DNA of 64,000 bases from Fictibacillus phosphorivorans (GTDB taxonomy: Bacteria > Bacillota > Bacilli > Bacillales > Fictibacillaceae): NCBI RefSeq assembly GCF_007673525.1, contig NZ_VDZU01000001.1:2304177-2368176 (forward strand), in the 5' to 3' direction. The position numbers and the translations under genes were made by a program. The notes below the pieces were generated by a model, which worked only from the letters and a program-made list of their open reading frames with translations, made no database searches and was not told the origin of the DNA. Below are positions 8,880-18,483 of the stretch, in pieces (position 1 is the first letter of the stretch; each line of letters opens with the position of its first letter).

Positions 8880-11240
8880 TTATGAACTAGATGCTTCTTT
8901 TTCGTCCGGCATAGCAGAAATCAGCACTTCTCTAGGTTTCGATCCTTCATATGGTCCTACGATTCCTTTGGATTCCATCGAGTCGATCAACCTTGCTGCT
9001 CTCGAATAACCGATGCGGAACCTTCTTTGAAGCATGGAAACCGAAGCTGTCTGCATATCAACGACAAGTCTGACAGCATCTGTAAACAAGTCATCTTCCG
9101 ATTCCATGACTGCTGGTTCTGCTTCTTCTGTAGGAATCATCTCTGCTTGATATTGAGCTCTTTGTTGCGAAACACAATGATCTACGATCGCCTCTACTTC
9201 TTCATCTGATAAAAACGCACCTTGAACGCGAACCGGTTTTGAAGCTCCTGAAGGGAAGAACAACATATCTCCTCTTCCTAAAAGCTTCTCTGCCCCTCCC
9301 ATATCAAGTATTGTTCTTGAGTCCGTTTGTGAGGATACACTAAACGCGATTCTAGATGGTATATTCGCTTTAATAACACCTGTAATTACATCAACTGACG
9401 GGCGCTGGGTCGCAATAATTAAGTGGATCCCTGCTGCTCGAGCCATCTGAGCAAGACGGGTGATCGCATCCTCAACATCACCTGAGGCAACCATCATCAG
9501 ATCAGCAAGTTCATCAACAATAACCACGATATAAGGTAAGAAAGGCTGTTTTGCATCACCTTTAGCGTTTTGTTTTCGAATGGATTCATTGTATCCTTCG
9601 ATGTTTCGAGTACCACTATGCGAGAATAGCTCATACCGGCGTTCCATCTCAGAGACAACCCGTTTTAAAGCTTGAGCTGCTTTCTTCGGCTCAGTTACGA
9701 CTGGTGCCAGAAGATGAGGTATCCCATTATACATATTTAATTCTACCATCTTCGGATCAATCATCATCATTTTCACTTCGTGTGGCTTAGCTCTCATCAG
9801 AATACTCGTAATAATTCCGTTTACACACACACTTTTACCGCTTCCGGTTGCTCCTGCAACAAGCAAGTGAGGCATCTTAGAAAGATCTGCGATGATCGGT
9901 TCACCTGAGATATCCCTGCCTAGACCAATCGCGAGTGGTGATTGTTGGCCAGAGAACTGCGGCGCCTCAAGGACTTCTCTTAATGTTACCATCGAGATCT
10001 CTTGATTCGGCACCTCGATCCCAACGGCTGATTTTCCTGGTATAGGCGCTTCGATCCGAATATCTTTTGCAGCTAGAGCGAGAGCCAAGTCATCTGATAG
10101 GTTCACGATCTTACTTACCTTAACACCCACATCTGGGTACACTTCGTATTTCGTAACGGCAGGACCGAGATGAACTTTAAGAACTTTTGCTTTGACTCCA
10201 AAACTCTCGAACGTTTTTTCAAGTTTTTTTGCGTTGCTCTTGCTAGCTGCATATTGCTTGTCTTTATGCTGTCCACTGTTTTGAGGCGTTCTGAGATGCT
10301 TCATTGTCGGAAGCTGATAATGTTCGTTCTGAATCACTTCATCACCAAAATTAACAGGTAGAGGTGAAGGTGTCGGCTCATCTTCACCTCTATTAACATC
10401 CTTTACATCTTCTTTTTCTTCGCTCTCACCGTACATCTGAGGTGCAAATTTCAACTGAACGCCGCTCTCTGTTTGTTGAACTCTTTTTGTGAAGTCTTCA
10501 ATTACTGGATCTTCAGAAATGATGATCTCTTCAGTATCTTCTTCATCATCAACAGTTGCCGGTTTTAAATTTTTCTTTTCTTTTACTTTTTTACTTCTCT
10601 CTTCAGAAAGTGCAGTCTTCTTTTCTTCTAAGTATTCTTTTATTTTAGAAGTTGCTGAACCCGAAGTATCGACTAGTTTCTGAAGAAGAACTGATAACGA
10701 TTTACCGGATATCAACAGAAGGCTTCCTATTATCAAAAAGAAGATGACAAGTTTTGTTCCTCCAGCACCAAACAAAAAGTAAAAAAGAGCAAAACCGATA
10801 GCTCCTACAAGACCTCCACCAATATCATTGGTCGAAGTTTCCCCTTGAAGCTGCATCCAATAAAGATCCCACGTGTTCCTTATGACCGATGCATCTTTCC
10901 ATTCTCCACCGTTTGTTAAATGTTCAAATAAAGTTAAGTGGCTCAACACTAAAAATGAAAAGAAAAGTATATAAACACCTGTTAATTTTTTGGATACTAA
11001 AACCGGCCAGCTTCTCTTCCATATCAAATAAAAGGATAATAAAATACAAGCAAGCAAGAGGATGCCGTACCATTCTCCACTAAAGAATCGCAGTAGATGA
11101 ACAAAAGCCATTCCTACATTGCCCATCTTAGCAAGTGCTAGAGAGGACAGTGCCAAGATGGTAAGCCCTGCTATCTCGAATGTCAGCTGCTCTTTCCATC
11201 GGCCTTTATTCTTCGCTTTCTTTTTTTTGTTTTTTGCCAT
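8880..11240 (-). CDS. spoIIIE: DNA translocase SpoIIIE (FtsK family)
   Basis: This 786-residue protein starts MAKNKKKKA, preceded by GAGGTG at seven bases; a start eight residues upstream is open but lacks a site. About four membrane helices occupy residues 20-180, followed by an acidic linker. The motor domain contains Walker A GATGSGKS and Walker B ([13 protein letters not shown]), and the C-terminal winged-helix gamma domain ([21 protein letters not shown]) reads orienting DNA motifs. It assembles at the sporulation septum and pumps the chromosome into the forespore, and helps clear trapped DNA in dividing cells. It is bounded by terminators on both sides, so it is probably its own unit. 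Confidence 0.96.
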   Translation of the reverse strand: MAKNKKKKAKNKGRWKEQLTFEIAGLTILALSSLALAKMGNVGMAFVHLLRFFSGEWYGILLLACILLSFYLIWKRSWPVLVSKKLTGVYILFFSFLVLSHLTLFEHLTNGGEWKDASVIRNTWDLYWMQLQGETSTNDIGGGLVGAIGFALFYFLFGAGGTKLVIFFLIIGSLLLISGKSLSVLLQKLVDTSGSATSKIKEYLEEKKTALSEERSKKVKEKKNLKPATVDDEEDTEEIIISEDPVIEDFTKRVQQTESGVQLKFAPQMYGESEEKEDVKDVNRGEDEPTPSPLPVNFGDEVIQNEHYQLPTMKHLRTPQNSGQHKDKQYAASKSNAKKLEKTFESFGVKAKVLKVHLGPAVTKYEVYPDVGVKVSKIVNLSDDLALALAAKDIRIEAPIPGKSAVGIEVPNQEISMVTLREVLEAPQFSGQQSPLAIGLGRDISGEPIIADLSKMPHLLVAGATGSGKSVCVNGIITSILMRAKPHEVKMMMIDPKMVELNMYNGIPHLLAPVVTEPKKAAQALKRVVSEMERRYELFSHSGTRNIEGYNESIRKQNAKGDAKQPFLPYIVVIVDELADLMMVASGDVEDAITRLAQMARAAGIHLIIATQRPSVDVITGVIKANIPSRIAFSVSSQTDSRTILDMGGAEKLLGRGDMLFFPSGASKPVRVQGAFLSDEEVEAIVDHCVSQQRAQYQAEMIPTEEAEPAVMESEDDLFTDAVRLVVDMQTASVSMLQRRFRIGYSRAARLIDSMESKGIVGPYEGSKPREVLISAMPDEKEASSS

Positions 11241-11295
11241 TTTTTTCACCTCACTAGCATGCAATATTATGTATGTATGAACAAAAATAGAAAGA

Positions 11296-11326
11296 AAAGC
11301 AGCCCTGCAAATCAGAAGGCTGCTTT
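11296..11326 (-). terminator. Terminator after tepA-ylzJ
   Basis: Nine-bp stem AAAGCAGCC / GGCTGCTTT with a 13-nt loop, followed on the minus strand by a T-rich stretch. It separates the tepA-ylzJ transcript from spoIIIE. Confidence 0.65.
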
Positions 11327-11359
11327 AAGATAGTATAGCATAATTCTTAGATGACTTTT

Positions 11360-11569
11360 TCAAAAGTTTCGCAGCACCATTCCAGGTTGACAGTCTTCTA
11401 GTAAAAAATGAGAAGGGTCTGTGCTCATGATCTGGACGATTCTTTTCTCATCACCCATACGTTCTACGAGAACAGGTACATTATTATAAAGTATTACATT
11501 CTGCGCCGACTGTTCGTTTCCTTCTTCCGGAAACATCAATTCAAAAGGCTGCATCGTATACCAGATCAT
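11360..11569 (-). CDS. ylzJ: YlzJ-like small conserved protein
   Basis: A 69-residue soluble protein beginning [15 protein letters not shown]. It matches the YlzJ family, found in Bacillaceae next to tepA and spoIIIE. Its start overlaps the tepA stop by four bases (ATGA), so translation is coupled. There is no signal peptide, metal motif or membrane segment, and no function is known to me. The sequence looks beta-rich with a C-terminal [15 protein letters not shown]. Position is the main support for the name. Confidence 0.75.
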   Translation of the reverse strand: MIWYTMQPFELMFPEEGNEQSAQNVILYNNVPVLVERMGDEKRIVQIMSTDPSHFLLEDCQPGMVLRNF

Positions 11570-12306
11570 TGTGTTAACCCTTTATCCTCATCTTTTTTGT
11601 TTGCTTCGATCAACTCATTCAACTTCTTGATCGCTTGACCTACTCCGCCTACTTCGTTTATGAGTCCATCACTTACCGCATCTGTTCCAATTACATTCGT
11701 ACCAATATCTCGAGTCAGATTCCCTTTAGAAAACATCAGTTCTTTAAACCGCTCTTCTGTGATCTCGGAATGACTCGTTACGAAAGAGATCACACGATCC
11801 TGCATCTTGTCTAAATACTCAAACGTTTGTGGTACTCCGATGACAAGACCTGTTAATCGAACCGGATGAATCGTCATAGTAGCCGTTGGTGCGATAAACG
11901 AATAATCAGCGCTGACCGCGATCGGAACTCCAATGGAATGTCCTCCTCCTAATACGAGGGATACACTAGGCTTTGAGAGGGAAGCAATCATCTCAGAGAT
12001 AGCGAGTCCAGCTTCAACGTCTCCGCCAACTGTATTCAGAATCACAAGAAGTCCTTCAATCTTATGATTTTGTTCGATGGCAACTAATTGCGGAATCAAA
12101 TGTTCGTATTTAGTTGCTTTGTTGTTTGGAGGGAGCTGCATATGACCTTCGATCTGTCCCACGATCGTCAAACAATGTATGCTCGATCCTTCCATTGTTG
12201 GTACGTTCGTTTGTCCTAACGACTGTATCTTCTGTATAAGACCCGAGCTATCATCTTTCTTAGGTGCATCCGTTTGTGGTGCTTCTGTTTCTGGTGTCTG
12301 ATCCAT
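11566..12306 (-). CDS. tepA: ClpP-like translocation-enhancing peptidase TepA
   Basis: A 246-residue cytoplasmic serine peptidase with the ClpP/crotonase fold. After a charged, Pro-rich N-terminus, the sequence shows the nucleophile context [11 protein letters not shown] and the histidine context MTIHPVR, which correspond to the ClpP Ser and His. It has no transmembrane segment. In B. subtilis TepA (YmfB) has been linked to protein translocation and to degradation of spore small acid-soluble proteins in germination-related work; I only infer the same role. The gene precedes ylzJ with a four-base overlap, and an AAGGGG site precedes its ATG. Confidence 0.85.
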   Translation of the reverse strand: MDQTPETEAPQTDAPKKDDSSGLIQKIQSLGQTNVPTMEGSSIHCLTIVGQIEGHMQLPPNNKATKYEHLIPQLVAIEQNHKIEGLLVILNTVGGDVEAGLAISEMIASLSKPSVSLVLGGGHSIGVPIAVSADYSFIAPTATMTIHPVRLTGLVIGVPQTFEYLDKMQDRVISFVTSHSEITEERFKELMFSKGNLTRDIGTNVIGTDAVSDGLINEVGGVGQAIKKLNELIEANKKDEDKGLTQ

Positions 12307-12375
12307 AAATTCATACCCCTTCTAAGTTAGGTTCTTCTTAGTATGGGCGTTATTTCCATTCATATGATAAAAAAA

Positions 12376-12402
12376 TAAAAAACCCGCTTTAGCAGCGGGT
12401 TA
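12376..12402 (-). terminator. Terminator overlapping the rnjB stop
   Basis: Stem AACCCGCT / AGCGGGTT (12381-12388 with 12394-12401) followed on the minus strand by a long T-run. The 5' arm includes part of the rnjB stop codon. Confidence 0.85.
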
Positions 12403-14067
12403 AATTTCCATAATGATCGGCATGATCATCGGTCTTCTCTTCGTTTTTTCAAACAGATACTGACTTAATGTATCTCTTACGTTTGATTTGAGACTAGACC
12501 ATTCTTTCATATTTTCGTTCATGCATTTTTCAAGAACATCACGAACTTTCGTATTCGCTTCTTGAAGAAGAGCTTCACTTTCACGTACGTACACAAAGCC
12601 TCTTGAGATGATCTCAGGTCCTGAGATCAGCTTATGAGAATCTTTACTGATCGTAACAACGACCACTAAGATACCGTCTTGTGATAAAAGTTTACGGTCA
12701 CGAAGCACGATGTTTCCGATATCTCCTACACCAAGACCATCTACTAATACGTTTCCTGAAGGTACTTTTCCAGTTTTTTGAGCGAATCCGTTAGCGAACT
12801 CTACAACTTCACCTTTATCCACGATAAAGATGTTGTCTTTTTCAACTCCAACTTCAATCGCCAATTTTTGATGCGCTTTTTGCATCTTGTATTCACCATG
12901 AACAGGCATAAAGTATTTAGGTCTCATCATACTGAGCATGAACTTAAGTTCTTCAGCACTACCATGTCCTGATACATGGACCTTTTTCTGACCAAATATA
13001 ACGTCTGCTCCTGTACGCATCAGTTTATCGACCATCTTTGCAACTGAAGTTTCATTGCCAGGTATCGGGGTAGCGGCAATTACGACTGTATCTGAAGGAC
13101 GAAGAGCGATCTGTTTATGCGATTTTTGTGCCATTCTTGACAATGCTGCCATAGATTCTCCTTGGCTACCTGTTGTTAAGATGACTACTTTTTCATCGCT
13201 GTAATCGTTTGCTTGATCAATCGTTACTAATAGATCTTTTTCAATCGTTAAATATCCTAGCTGTGAAGCAATATCAACAACTTTTACCATACTTCTACCG
13301 TTAACAGCGACTTTTCTGTTTGTTTTTGCAGCTGCGTTCATAACCTGCTGAACACGGTGGACGTTTGAAGCAAATGATGCAATGATTATTCTTCCTTTTG
13401 CCGCTTGGAATACATCAAGGATCTCTTGTCCAACTTGTGCTTCTGGACCTGTAGACCCTGGTCGTTCAGCATTCGTACTATCTGATAGCAGACACAGTAC
13501 CCCTTCTTCAGCCAGGCTTGAGATCTTGCCAAATTCGGTATGCTGTCCATCGATCGGCGTATGGTCGATCTTGAAATCACCAGTATTTGCAATAATTCCC
13601 TGTGACGTGTGAATTGCAATTCCTACTGCATCTGGAATACTGTGATTTACGTGGAAGAAGCTTACCTTCGCACTGTTGAATGAAAGCTTTTGATTTGTTT
13701 CAATCATATTTAATTCTGTGGAACGCAAAAGTCCCGCTTCTTTTAATTTTGCTTCTACAAGTCCTAACGTCAAACGTGTTCCATATACGGGCACGGGTAC
13801 TTGTCTTAAGACATATGGAAGTCCCCCGATATGGTCTTCATGGGCATGAGTTAAAAAGATTCCCGTCACACGCTCCAGGTTTTCCTTCAAGTAGGTCACA
13901 TCTGGTATAACGATATCAATCCCGAGCATTTCCTCTTGAGGAAACATCAGACCTGAGTCCATGACAAAAATTTCCTCACCTGTGTCCACAACATACATGT
14001 TTTTGCCGATCTCACCGACTCCGCCCAGGGCAAAAACTTTAATTTTATCTCTATTTTGTTTTGACAA
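12400..14067 (-). CDS. rnjB: Ribonuclease J2
   Basis: A 555-residue metallo-beta-lactamase/beta-CASP RNase. The zinc motif HAHEDH is intact at residues 74-79, a DSTNAERPG segment and the HGSAEE/HGEY beta-CASP histidines follow, and the C-terminal oligomerisation domain is complete. The start is TTG at 14067, chosen for the AGGAGG ten bases upstream and the MSKQNRDKIKVFALGG context. It acts with RNase J1 in mRNA decay and 5'-3' processing. J2 is judged over J1 by the spoIIIE/dapA neighbourhood. It is monocistronic: own promoter, own terminator, and an unusually long 452-base upstream gap. Confidence 0.92.
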   Translation of the reverse strand: MSKQNRDKIKVFALGGVGEIGKNMYVVDTGEEIFVMDSGLMFPQEEMLGIDIVIPDVTYLKENLERVTGIFLTHAHEDHIGGLPYVLRQVPVPVYGTRLTLGLVEAKLKEAGLLRSTELNMIETNQKLSFNSAKVSFFHVNHSIPDAVGIAIHTSQGIIANTGDFKIDHTPIDGQHTEFGKISSLAEEGVLCLLSDSTNAERPGSTGPEAQVGQEILDVFQAAKGRIIIASFASNVHRVQQVMNAAAKTNRKVAVNGRSMVKVVDIASQLGYLTIEKDLLVTIDQANDYSDEKVVILTTGSQGESMAALSRMAQKSHKQIALRPSDTVVIAATPIPGNETSVAKMVDKLMRTGADVIFGQKKVHVSGHGSAEELKFMLSMMRPKYFMPVHGEYKMQKAHQKLAIEVGVEKDNIFIVDKGEVVEFANGFAQKTGKVPSGNVLVDGLGVGDIGNIVLRDRKLLSQDGILVVVVTISKDSHKLISGPEIISRGFVYVRESEALLQEANTKVRDVLEKCMNENMKEWSSLKSNVRDTLSQYLFEKTKRRPMIMPIIMEI

Positions 14068-14130
14068 TGTGTATATTCCTCCTATGTTGTATGTAAAAAA
14101 TCTATAATCCCGATCACGTCACTTAAAAAC

Positions 14131-14160
14131 ATTATACTCTATGAGAGGAATACAAAACAA
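14131..14160 (-). promoter_or_regulatory. Promoter of rnjB
   Basis: Minus-strand TTGTTT (14155-14160), 18 bases, then a perfect TATAAT (14131-14136). It gives an untranslated leader of roughly 55-60 nt before the TTG start. Confidence 0.6.
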
Positions 14161-14239
14161 GACTGAGCAAAGGACAAATAAAAATAAGGTTATAGCGGTG
14201 GATCTAGTTTGACTGAACGTTTTTTGTTTGTGAAAATCG

Positions 14240-14323
14240 AAAAGTTTAATAATTTCACGGTAATCCGTTTTATTTTCACGGTAAATCAATATTTATTCAC
14301 ACATAAAGCCAATAATTTCACGG
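14240..14323. repeat. Four tandem 21-bp direct repeats upstream of rnjB
   Basis: Read on the minus strand, four units tile 84 bp with exactly 21-bp spacing. Three begin CCGTGAAA and the second is a variant beginning GTGTGAA. The rest of each unit is AT-rich. The spacing equals two helical turns. The array lies about 80 to 190 bp upstream of the rnjB promoter, in the 14068-14519 gap, which holds nothing else apart from the dapA terminator and rnjB promoter. Confidence 0.75.
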
Positions 14324-14450
14324 ATAAAATTATTTAAACGATTTTCGACAAAACGTGTCTACATAAAGACGCTGACTTATTTTTTTCGATCGGTAGCAGG
14401 ATGGAGAAAGACCATTTTCGTCTACAAATACAGCATTTAGTACTCAAAAA

Positions 14451-14492
14451 AAAAAGGGCTACACATATAATTCACATGCGAAGCCCTTTTTT
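14451..14492 (-). terminator. Terminator after dapA
   Basis: Stem AAAAAGGGCT / AGCCCTTTTT with a 21-nt loop and a ten-base T-run on the minus strand, about 30 bases past the dapA stop. Confidence 0.8.
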
Positions 14493-14519
14493 ATCAACTA
14501 AAGAAAACCCAGTCTATTT

Positions 14520-15389
14520 TTATAAGCTGTTTAATCTGTTTGAGAGTGCTTCTCTTTCAGATTGGTTTAAAGGCAGTAACGGTAATCTAACACCGCCGAC
14601 ATTAAGCCCTCTTACTTGTAGCGCTGTCTTTACTGGAGCAGGACTCGGCGCTTTAAAGAGCTCTTGCATAACAGGAAGCAACTTCCGATGAATACGCGCA
14701 GCTTCTTTATTTTCACCGTCTCTAAACGCCTTGATCATCGTCTGCATCTCGTTACCGATCACATGTGAAGCCACTGAAACGATTCCCGCACTTCCTATCG
14801 CTAAAGAAGGAAGGGTCAAACCATCATCACCACAGTAAACGACAAAATCGTCAGGCGTATTTTCAATCACTTCACTCATCGTATCCAAATTTCCGCCTGC
14901 ATCTTTTAAGGCAACAATGTTCGGCACTTCAGCTAGTCGAAGAACTGTATCAACAGAAAATGTAATCACTGATCTTCCCGGGATGTTATACGCCATGATC
15001 GGAAGGCTTACCGCACTTGCAATAGCCTTATAATGAGCGATAATTCCTTCCTGACTTGGTTTATTATAATACGGTGCTACGATCATAATGGCATCCACAC
15101 CGATTTCTTCAGCTTTTTTTGAAAGATCGATGGATGCTTTCGTATTATTACTACCCGTACCTGCGATCACAGGAACTCTTCCATCGACCACTTTTACCAC
15201 GTGTTTAAAAAGTGCTATTTTTTCTTCTGTCGTTAATGTCGCTGATTCTCCGGTAGTCCCTGCTACTACAAGACTATCTGTTCCATTGTTGATCAGATGG
15301 TTTACCAGTTTCGTCGTTCTGCCAAAATCGATGTTCCCTTTGCTGTCAAAAGGCGTTACCATCGCGGTACTAATACTTCCGAAATTCAT
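14520..15389 (-). CDS. dapA: 4-hydroxy-tetrahydrodipicolinate synthase
   Basis: A 289-residue TIM-barrel aldolase that condenses pyruvate with aspartate semialdehyde, the first committed step to diaminopimelate, lysine and dipicolinate. The Schiff-base lysine is in VALKDAGG (about residue 162), the catalytic tyrosine in MAYNIPGR (about 134), and GTTGES binds pyruvate carboxylate. I use the ATG at 15389, eight bases after GAGGAG; an in-frame GTG nine bases upstream would overlap that site. It is the last gene of the spoVF-asd-dapG-dapA run, 12 bases after dapG. Confidence 0.94.
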   Translation of the reverse strand: MNFGSISTAMVTPFDSKGNIDFGRTTKLVNHLINNGTDSLVVAGTTGESATLTTEEKIALFKHVVKVVDGRVPVIAGTGSNNTKASIDLSKKAEEIGVDAIMIVAPYYNKPSQEGIIAHYKAIASAVSLPIMAYNIPGRSVITFSVDTVLRLAEVPNIVALKDAGGNLDTMSEVIENTPDDFVVYCGDDGLTLPSLAIGSAGIVSVASHVIGNEMQTMIKAFRDGENKEAARIHRKLLPVMQELFKAPSPAPVKTALQVRGLNVGGVRLPLLPLNQSEREALSNRLNSL

Positions 15390-15401
15390 TTCCTTCACTC
15401 C

Positions 15402-16667
15402 TCAATACTCATTAAACTGCTGCTGTACAATTTCTTGTAAGTTCGCAGATATTCCTTCCTCATTCAAACGAAAAGCGGAATGAAGAGCATTTACTGATTC
15501 AATAAGGTCCGTTTTCTTTACGAGCACCCAAATCGTAGTATGTGAATCAGCAGATTGTAAGATTTGTATGTTCCTGCTAGACAGTGATTCTACGATAGCC
15601 GCCGTAACACCTGGAGTGCCTGCGATGCCAGCTCCAACTGCCGATACTTTTGCACAATCTCTGTTCACTTCAGGTTCGTATCCTAGAGCATTTAATTTTG
15701 CTAATGCCAAATCTGTCTTGTCTTCCATGATCGTATATACGACACCTTTAGGGCTTATGTTAATAAAGTCTACTGAAATTTGTTCTTGTGCCATGGCTTT
15801 GAACACTTTTGTATGAAGATCATATTGCCCATCGTTCGCATACACTTTAATTTGGGTAATGTTTGAGACATGTGCAATACCCGTAATGATTGATTCTTGT
15901 ACATCTTTACCTGCAGGTCCTTTTATGGCTGATGTAACAAGCGTCCCCGGAAGATCTGAATACGTTGATCGAATTCTTAACGGTATCTTAGCCTGCATGG
16001 CGATCTCTACAGCACGTGGATGAATGACCTTTGCTCCTTGATAAGCCATGTTGCAGATCTCTGCATAGGTTACGACAGATAATGGTCTTGCATCTTTAAC
16101 AAGCCTAGGATCAGCAGTCATAACCCCTTCAACATCTGTAAAAATATCGATAAACTCAGCTTCTAAAGCAGCACCTAATGCCGAAGCACTCGTGTCGCTT
16201 CCACCTCTTCCAAGTGTTGCGATATCCCCAGATTTTGATTGCCCTTGAAAGCCTGCAACAACAACTACTTGATGGTTTTCAAGTTCTGACTTTAACCGAT
16301 CTACTTTCATGTCTATAATTCTTGCATTAGAAAAGTCATCATTTGTTCTGAACCCTGCTTGTGGACCTGTTAACGCTACAGAGGAAAGACCTGTTGTATT
16401 TAACAATCCAGAAAATACGACTGATGAAATAATTTCTCCGCAAGACAACAAAAGATCTTGTTCTCGATTAGAAATCTTGTTCTTATCTCCTACAAGGCTT
16501 AATAGAGTGTCCGTCGCATAAGGATCACCGAACCGTCCCATCGCTGAAACGACGCATACTACTTTATAGCCTTCTTCTACCGCATTTTTAATATGACGAA
16601 TTGCCTCAATGCGGCCTGTATCATCTTTTAAAGAAGTTCCCCCAAATTTTTGAACGATTATCTTCAT
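15402..16667 (-). CDS. dapG: Aspartokinase I
   Basis: A 421-residue amino-acid kinase that phosphorylates aspartate. The N-terminal VQKFGGTSL motif and GFQGQSKSGDIATLGRGGSDTSA segment form the nucleotide and aspartate sites. Two ACT domains follow from about residue 265 and end in the regulatory region. In B. subtilis this isozyme is the one inhibited by meso-diaminopimelate; the link here rests on position between asd and dapA. An AAGGTG site precedes the ATG. The sequence is slightly longer than the B. subtilis protein, mainly at the C-terminus. Confidence 0.92.
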   Translation of the reverse strand: MKIIVQKFGGTSLKDDTGRIEAIRHIKNAVEEGYKVVCVVSAMGRFGDPYATDTLLSLVGDKNKISNREQDLLLSCGEIISSVVFSGLLNTTGLSSVALTGPQAGFRTNDDFSNARIIDMKVDRLKSELENHQVVVVAGFQGQSKSGDIATLGRGGSDTSASALGAALEAEFIDIFTDVEGVMTADPRLVKDARPLSVVTYAEICNMAYQGAKVIHPRAVEIAMQAKIPLRIRSTYSDLPGTLVTSAIKGPAGKDVQESIITGIAHVSNITQIKVYANDGQYDLHTKVFKAMAQEQISVDFINISPKGVVYTIMEDKTDLALAKLNALGYEPEVNRDCAKVSAVGAGIAGTPGVTAAIVESLSSRNIQILQSADSHTTIWVLVKKTDLIESVNALHSAFRLNEEGISANLQEIVQQQFNEY

Positions 16668-16688
16668 GAATGCACCTTCTTTATTTAA

Positions 16689-17732
16689 TTAAAGCAGATT
16701 TAGTTTAATCAAGCTCTCTGCGATTTGTACGGAGTTATATGCAGCACCTTTAAGTAAGTTATCTGACACGACCCACATGTGATAGGCGTTGTCACGGTCT
16801 AAGTCTTTACGTATTCTACCAACAAAAACGTCAGGCAGACCTGCAGCTATTGCTGGCATTGGATAGATCTGATCTTCAGGCTGATCCTGAAGGGTAATAC
16901 CAGGAGCTGTTTTAAGTAGTTCTCTTATTTCTTGAACGGATGGGTTACCATTTTCAAACTCTGCATATAAAGACTCTGAGTGTCCTGTCTCTACTGGTAA
17001 TCGTACACAAGTTGCTGCGATCTCTAGATTTTCTAAATGCATGATTTTCTTTGTTTCGTTCATCATCTTAAGCTCTTCAAACGTATAACCGTTCTCTTCA
17101 AATTTATCAATCTGTGGAACCGCGTTAAATGCGATCTGATAGTGCTTTTTGTCTGAGGCGCAAGGCATGATAGAAGCCTCAAATGATTCATCGTTCAAAA
17201 TTGCTCTCGATTGTTCTTTTAGCTCTTCAACAGCTTTAGCTCCCGCTCCTGAAACCGCTTGGTAAGTAGAAACGATTACTTTTTTAAGACCGAATTTTTC
17301 GTGAAGAGGCTGAAGGGCAACGACCATCTGAATCGTCGAACAGTTCGGATTCGCAATGATTCCGTTATGTTTTAATAGGTCTCCTTCATTTACCTCAGGT
17401 ACAACGAGTGGTACGTTCGGATCCATTCTGAATGCGCTCGTGTTGTCTACAACGATCGCACCTCTCTTCACCGCTTCGTGTGCAAGAGCTTTGGAAACAG
17501 AACCACCTGCAGAGAACAATGCTAGATCAACACCTTCAAAAGCTTCAGGAGTTGCTTCTTGAATCGTATGAGATTCTCCATTAAACGTGATGACCTGTCC
17601 TGCTGATCTTTTACTTGCAAGAAGAGATAATTTTTTTATTGGAAAGTTTTTTTCACTTAACGTATTTAACATCTGCTGGCCAACTGCGCCAGTCGCTCCT
17701 ACTACAGCTACATGAAATGATTTTTGGCTCAT
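16689..17732 (-). CDS. asd: Aspartate-semialdehyde dehydrogenase
   Basis: A 347-residue NADPH-dependent enzyme that reduces aspartyl phosphate to aspartate semialdehyde. VGATGAVGQQM at residues 11-21 binds the cofactor, and the catalytic cysteine is Cys131 in NPNCSTIQ. A later VRLPVETGHSES stretch carries the active-site histidine. It is followed by dapG after 21 bases. A 152-base gap separates it from spoVFB, with a hairpin and a possible vegetative promoter, which fits constitutive asd-dapG-dapA expression in addition to mother-cell read-through. Confidence 0.94.
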   Translation of the reverse strand: MSQKSFHVAVVGATGAVGQQMLNTLSEKNFPIKKLSLLASKRSAGQVITFNGESHTIQEATPEAFEGVDLALFSAGGSVSKALAHEAVKRGAIVVDNTSAFRMDPNVPLVVPEVNEGDLLKHNGIIANPNCSTIQMVVALQPLHEKFGLKKVIVSTYQAVSGAGAKAVEELKEQSRAILNDESFEASIMPCASDKKHYQIAFNAVPQIDKFEENGYTFEELKMMNETKKIMHLENLEIAATCVRLPVETGHSESLYAEFENGNPSVQEIRELLKTAPGITLQDQPEDQIYPMPAIAAGLPDVFVGRIRKDLDRDNAYHMWVVSDNLLKGAAYNSVQIAESLIKLNLL

Positions 17733-17779
17733 ACTTTATTAACTCCTTTATTGTTTAAGGTAAGCAATCTACAACAGAA

Positions 17780-17806
17780 GGAGAAACTCAAAGATTTAGT
17801 TTCTCC
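17780..17806 (-). promoter_or_regulatory. Hairpin between spoVFB and asd
   Basis: A 9-bp stem GGAGAAACT / AGTTTCTCC with a 9-nt loop and no T-run. The 3' arm carries an AGTTTCTCC that could pair with GGAG elements. It may be a weak terminator or an mRNA boundary. Confidence 0.45.
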
Positions 17807-17830
17807 TAGTTAATCCATATAATTTATCAT

Positions 17831-17858
17831 ATTTTATCATAAACTTTGGTGTTATGAA
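17831..17858 (-). promoter_or_regulatory. Possible vegetative promoter for asd-dapG-dapA
   Basis: Minus-strand TTCATA (17853-17858), 16 bases, TAAAAT (17831-17836) in an AT-rich stretch just after spoVFB. Other -10-like hexamers overlap, so the exact position is uncertain. Confidence 0.35.
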
Positions 17859-17884
17859 CGGATTTTCTTCTGTTGTTCGATCGA

Positions 17885-18478
17885 TTACCCTAAATCTCTT
17901 ACCCTAAGAACAGGCTGGAGCTGTTTCCCTTCAATCGCTAGCTCAATCGTTTCAATGAGAGTGTCCATATGAGCGACTAATGAATTTTGCTTTTTGACTG
18001 GATCGTCTTGACTGAACGGAATGAAATAGATATTTTTAGTTGCCATCAACCTCATAATATTTACACCGTTCAATCCTAGACCATCATTTGTAGATATTCC
18101 TAGAACGACCGGTTTTTGGTTACGAAGTGTTGCCTTTGCTCCCATTAATACCGGAGAATCTGTCATAGCATTAGCAAACTTGCTTATCGAATTTCCGGTC
18201 AACGGAGCAATGACCATACAATCTAGTGGTGTTTTTGGTCCAAAGGGTTCAGCTTTCACAATAGAATCTACTGGTTCGTTTCCAGTAATCTGTTTAATCT
18301 TTTCCACCCATTCCCCTTCTTCTCCAAAACGTGTAGACGTATGTCCTACGGTATGTGTAAAGAATGGCGAAACATTCGCTCCGAGCTCTACAAGCTTTTG
18401 AATCTGTGGAAACACAGCATCGTACGTGCAGTGAGATCCTGTTAAGCCAAACCCGATATGCTTACCTTTAAAATCCAT
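17885..18478 (-). CDS. spoVFB: Dipicolinate synthase subunit B
   Basis: A 197-residue flavoprotein-like (UbiX/Dfp fold) protein: GFGLTGSHCTYDAV near residue 10 and VIAPLTGNSISKFANAMTDS around residue 90 match the nucleotide-binding features of that fold. Together with SpoVFA it oxidises the dapA product to dipicolinic acid, which accumulates with calcium in the spore core. Expression is expected in the mother cell under sigma-K. It starts five bases after spoVFA ends. Length is as expected. Confidence 0.93.
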   Translation of the reverse strand: MDFKGKHIGFGLTGSHCTYDAVFPQIQKLVELGANVSPFFTHTVGHTSTRFGEEGEWVEKIKQITGNEPVDSIVKAEPFGPKTPLDCMVIAPLTGNSISKFANAMTDSPVLMGAKATLRNQKPVVLGISTNDGLGLNGVNIMRLMATKNIYFIPFSQDDPVKKQNSLVAHMDTLIETIELAIEGKQLQPVLRVRDLG

Positions 18479-18483
18479 GATAA

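Noticed and set aside
14240..14323. CRISPR array
   Set aside because: The units are contiguous 21-bp direct repeats with no unique spacers and no cas genes nearby.
14401..14691. 96-codon plus-strand frame across the dapA terminator and 3' end
   Set aside because: It reads through the hairpin and antisense of dapA, with no site; the terminator explains the poly-Lys stretch.
15088..15483. 131-codon plus-strand frame opposite dapA/dapG
   Set aside because: Covered by intact dapA and dapG on the minus strand, with no supporting site or similarity.
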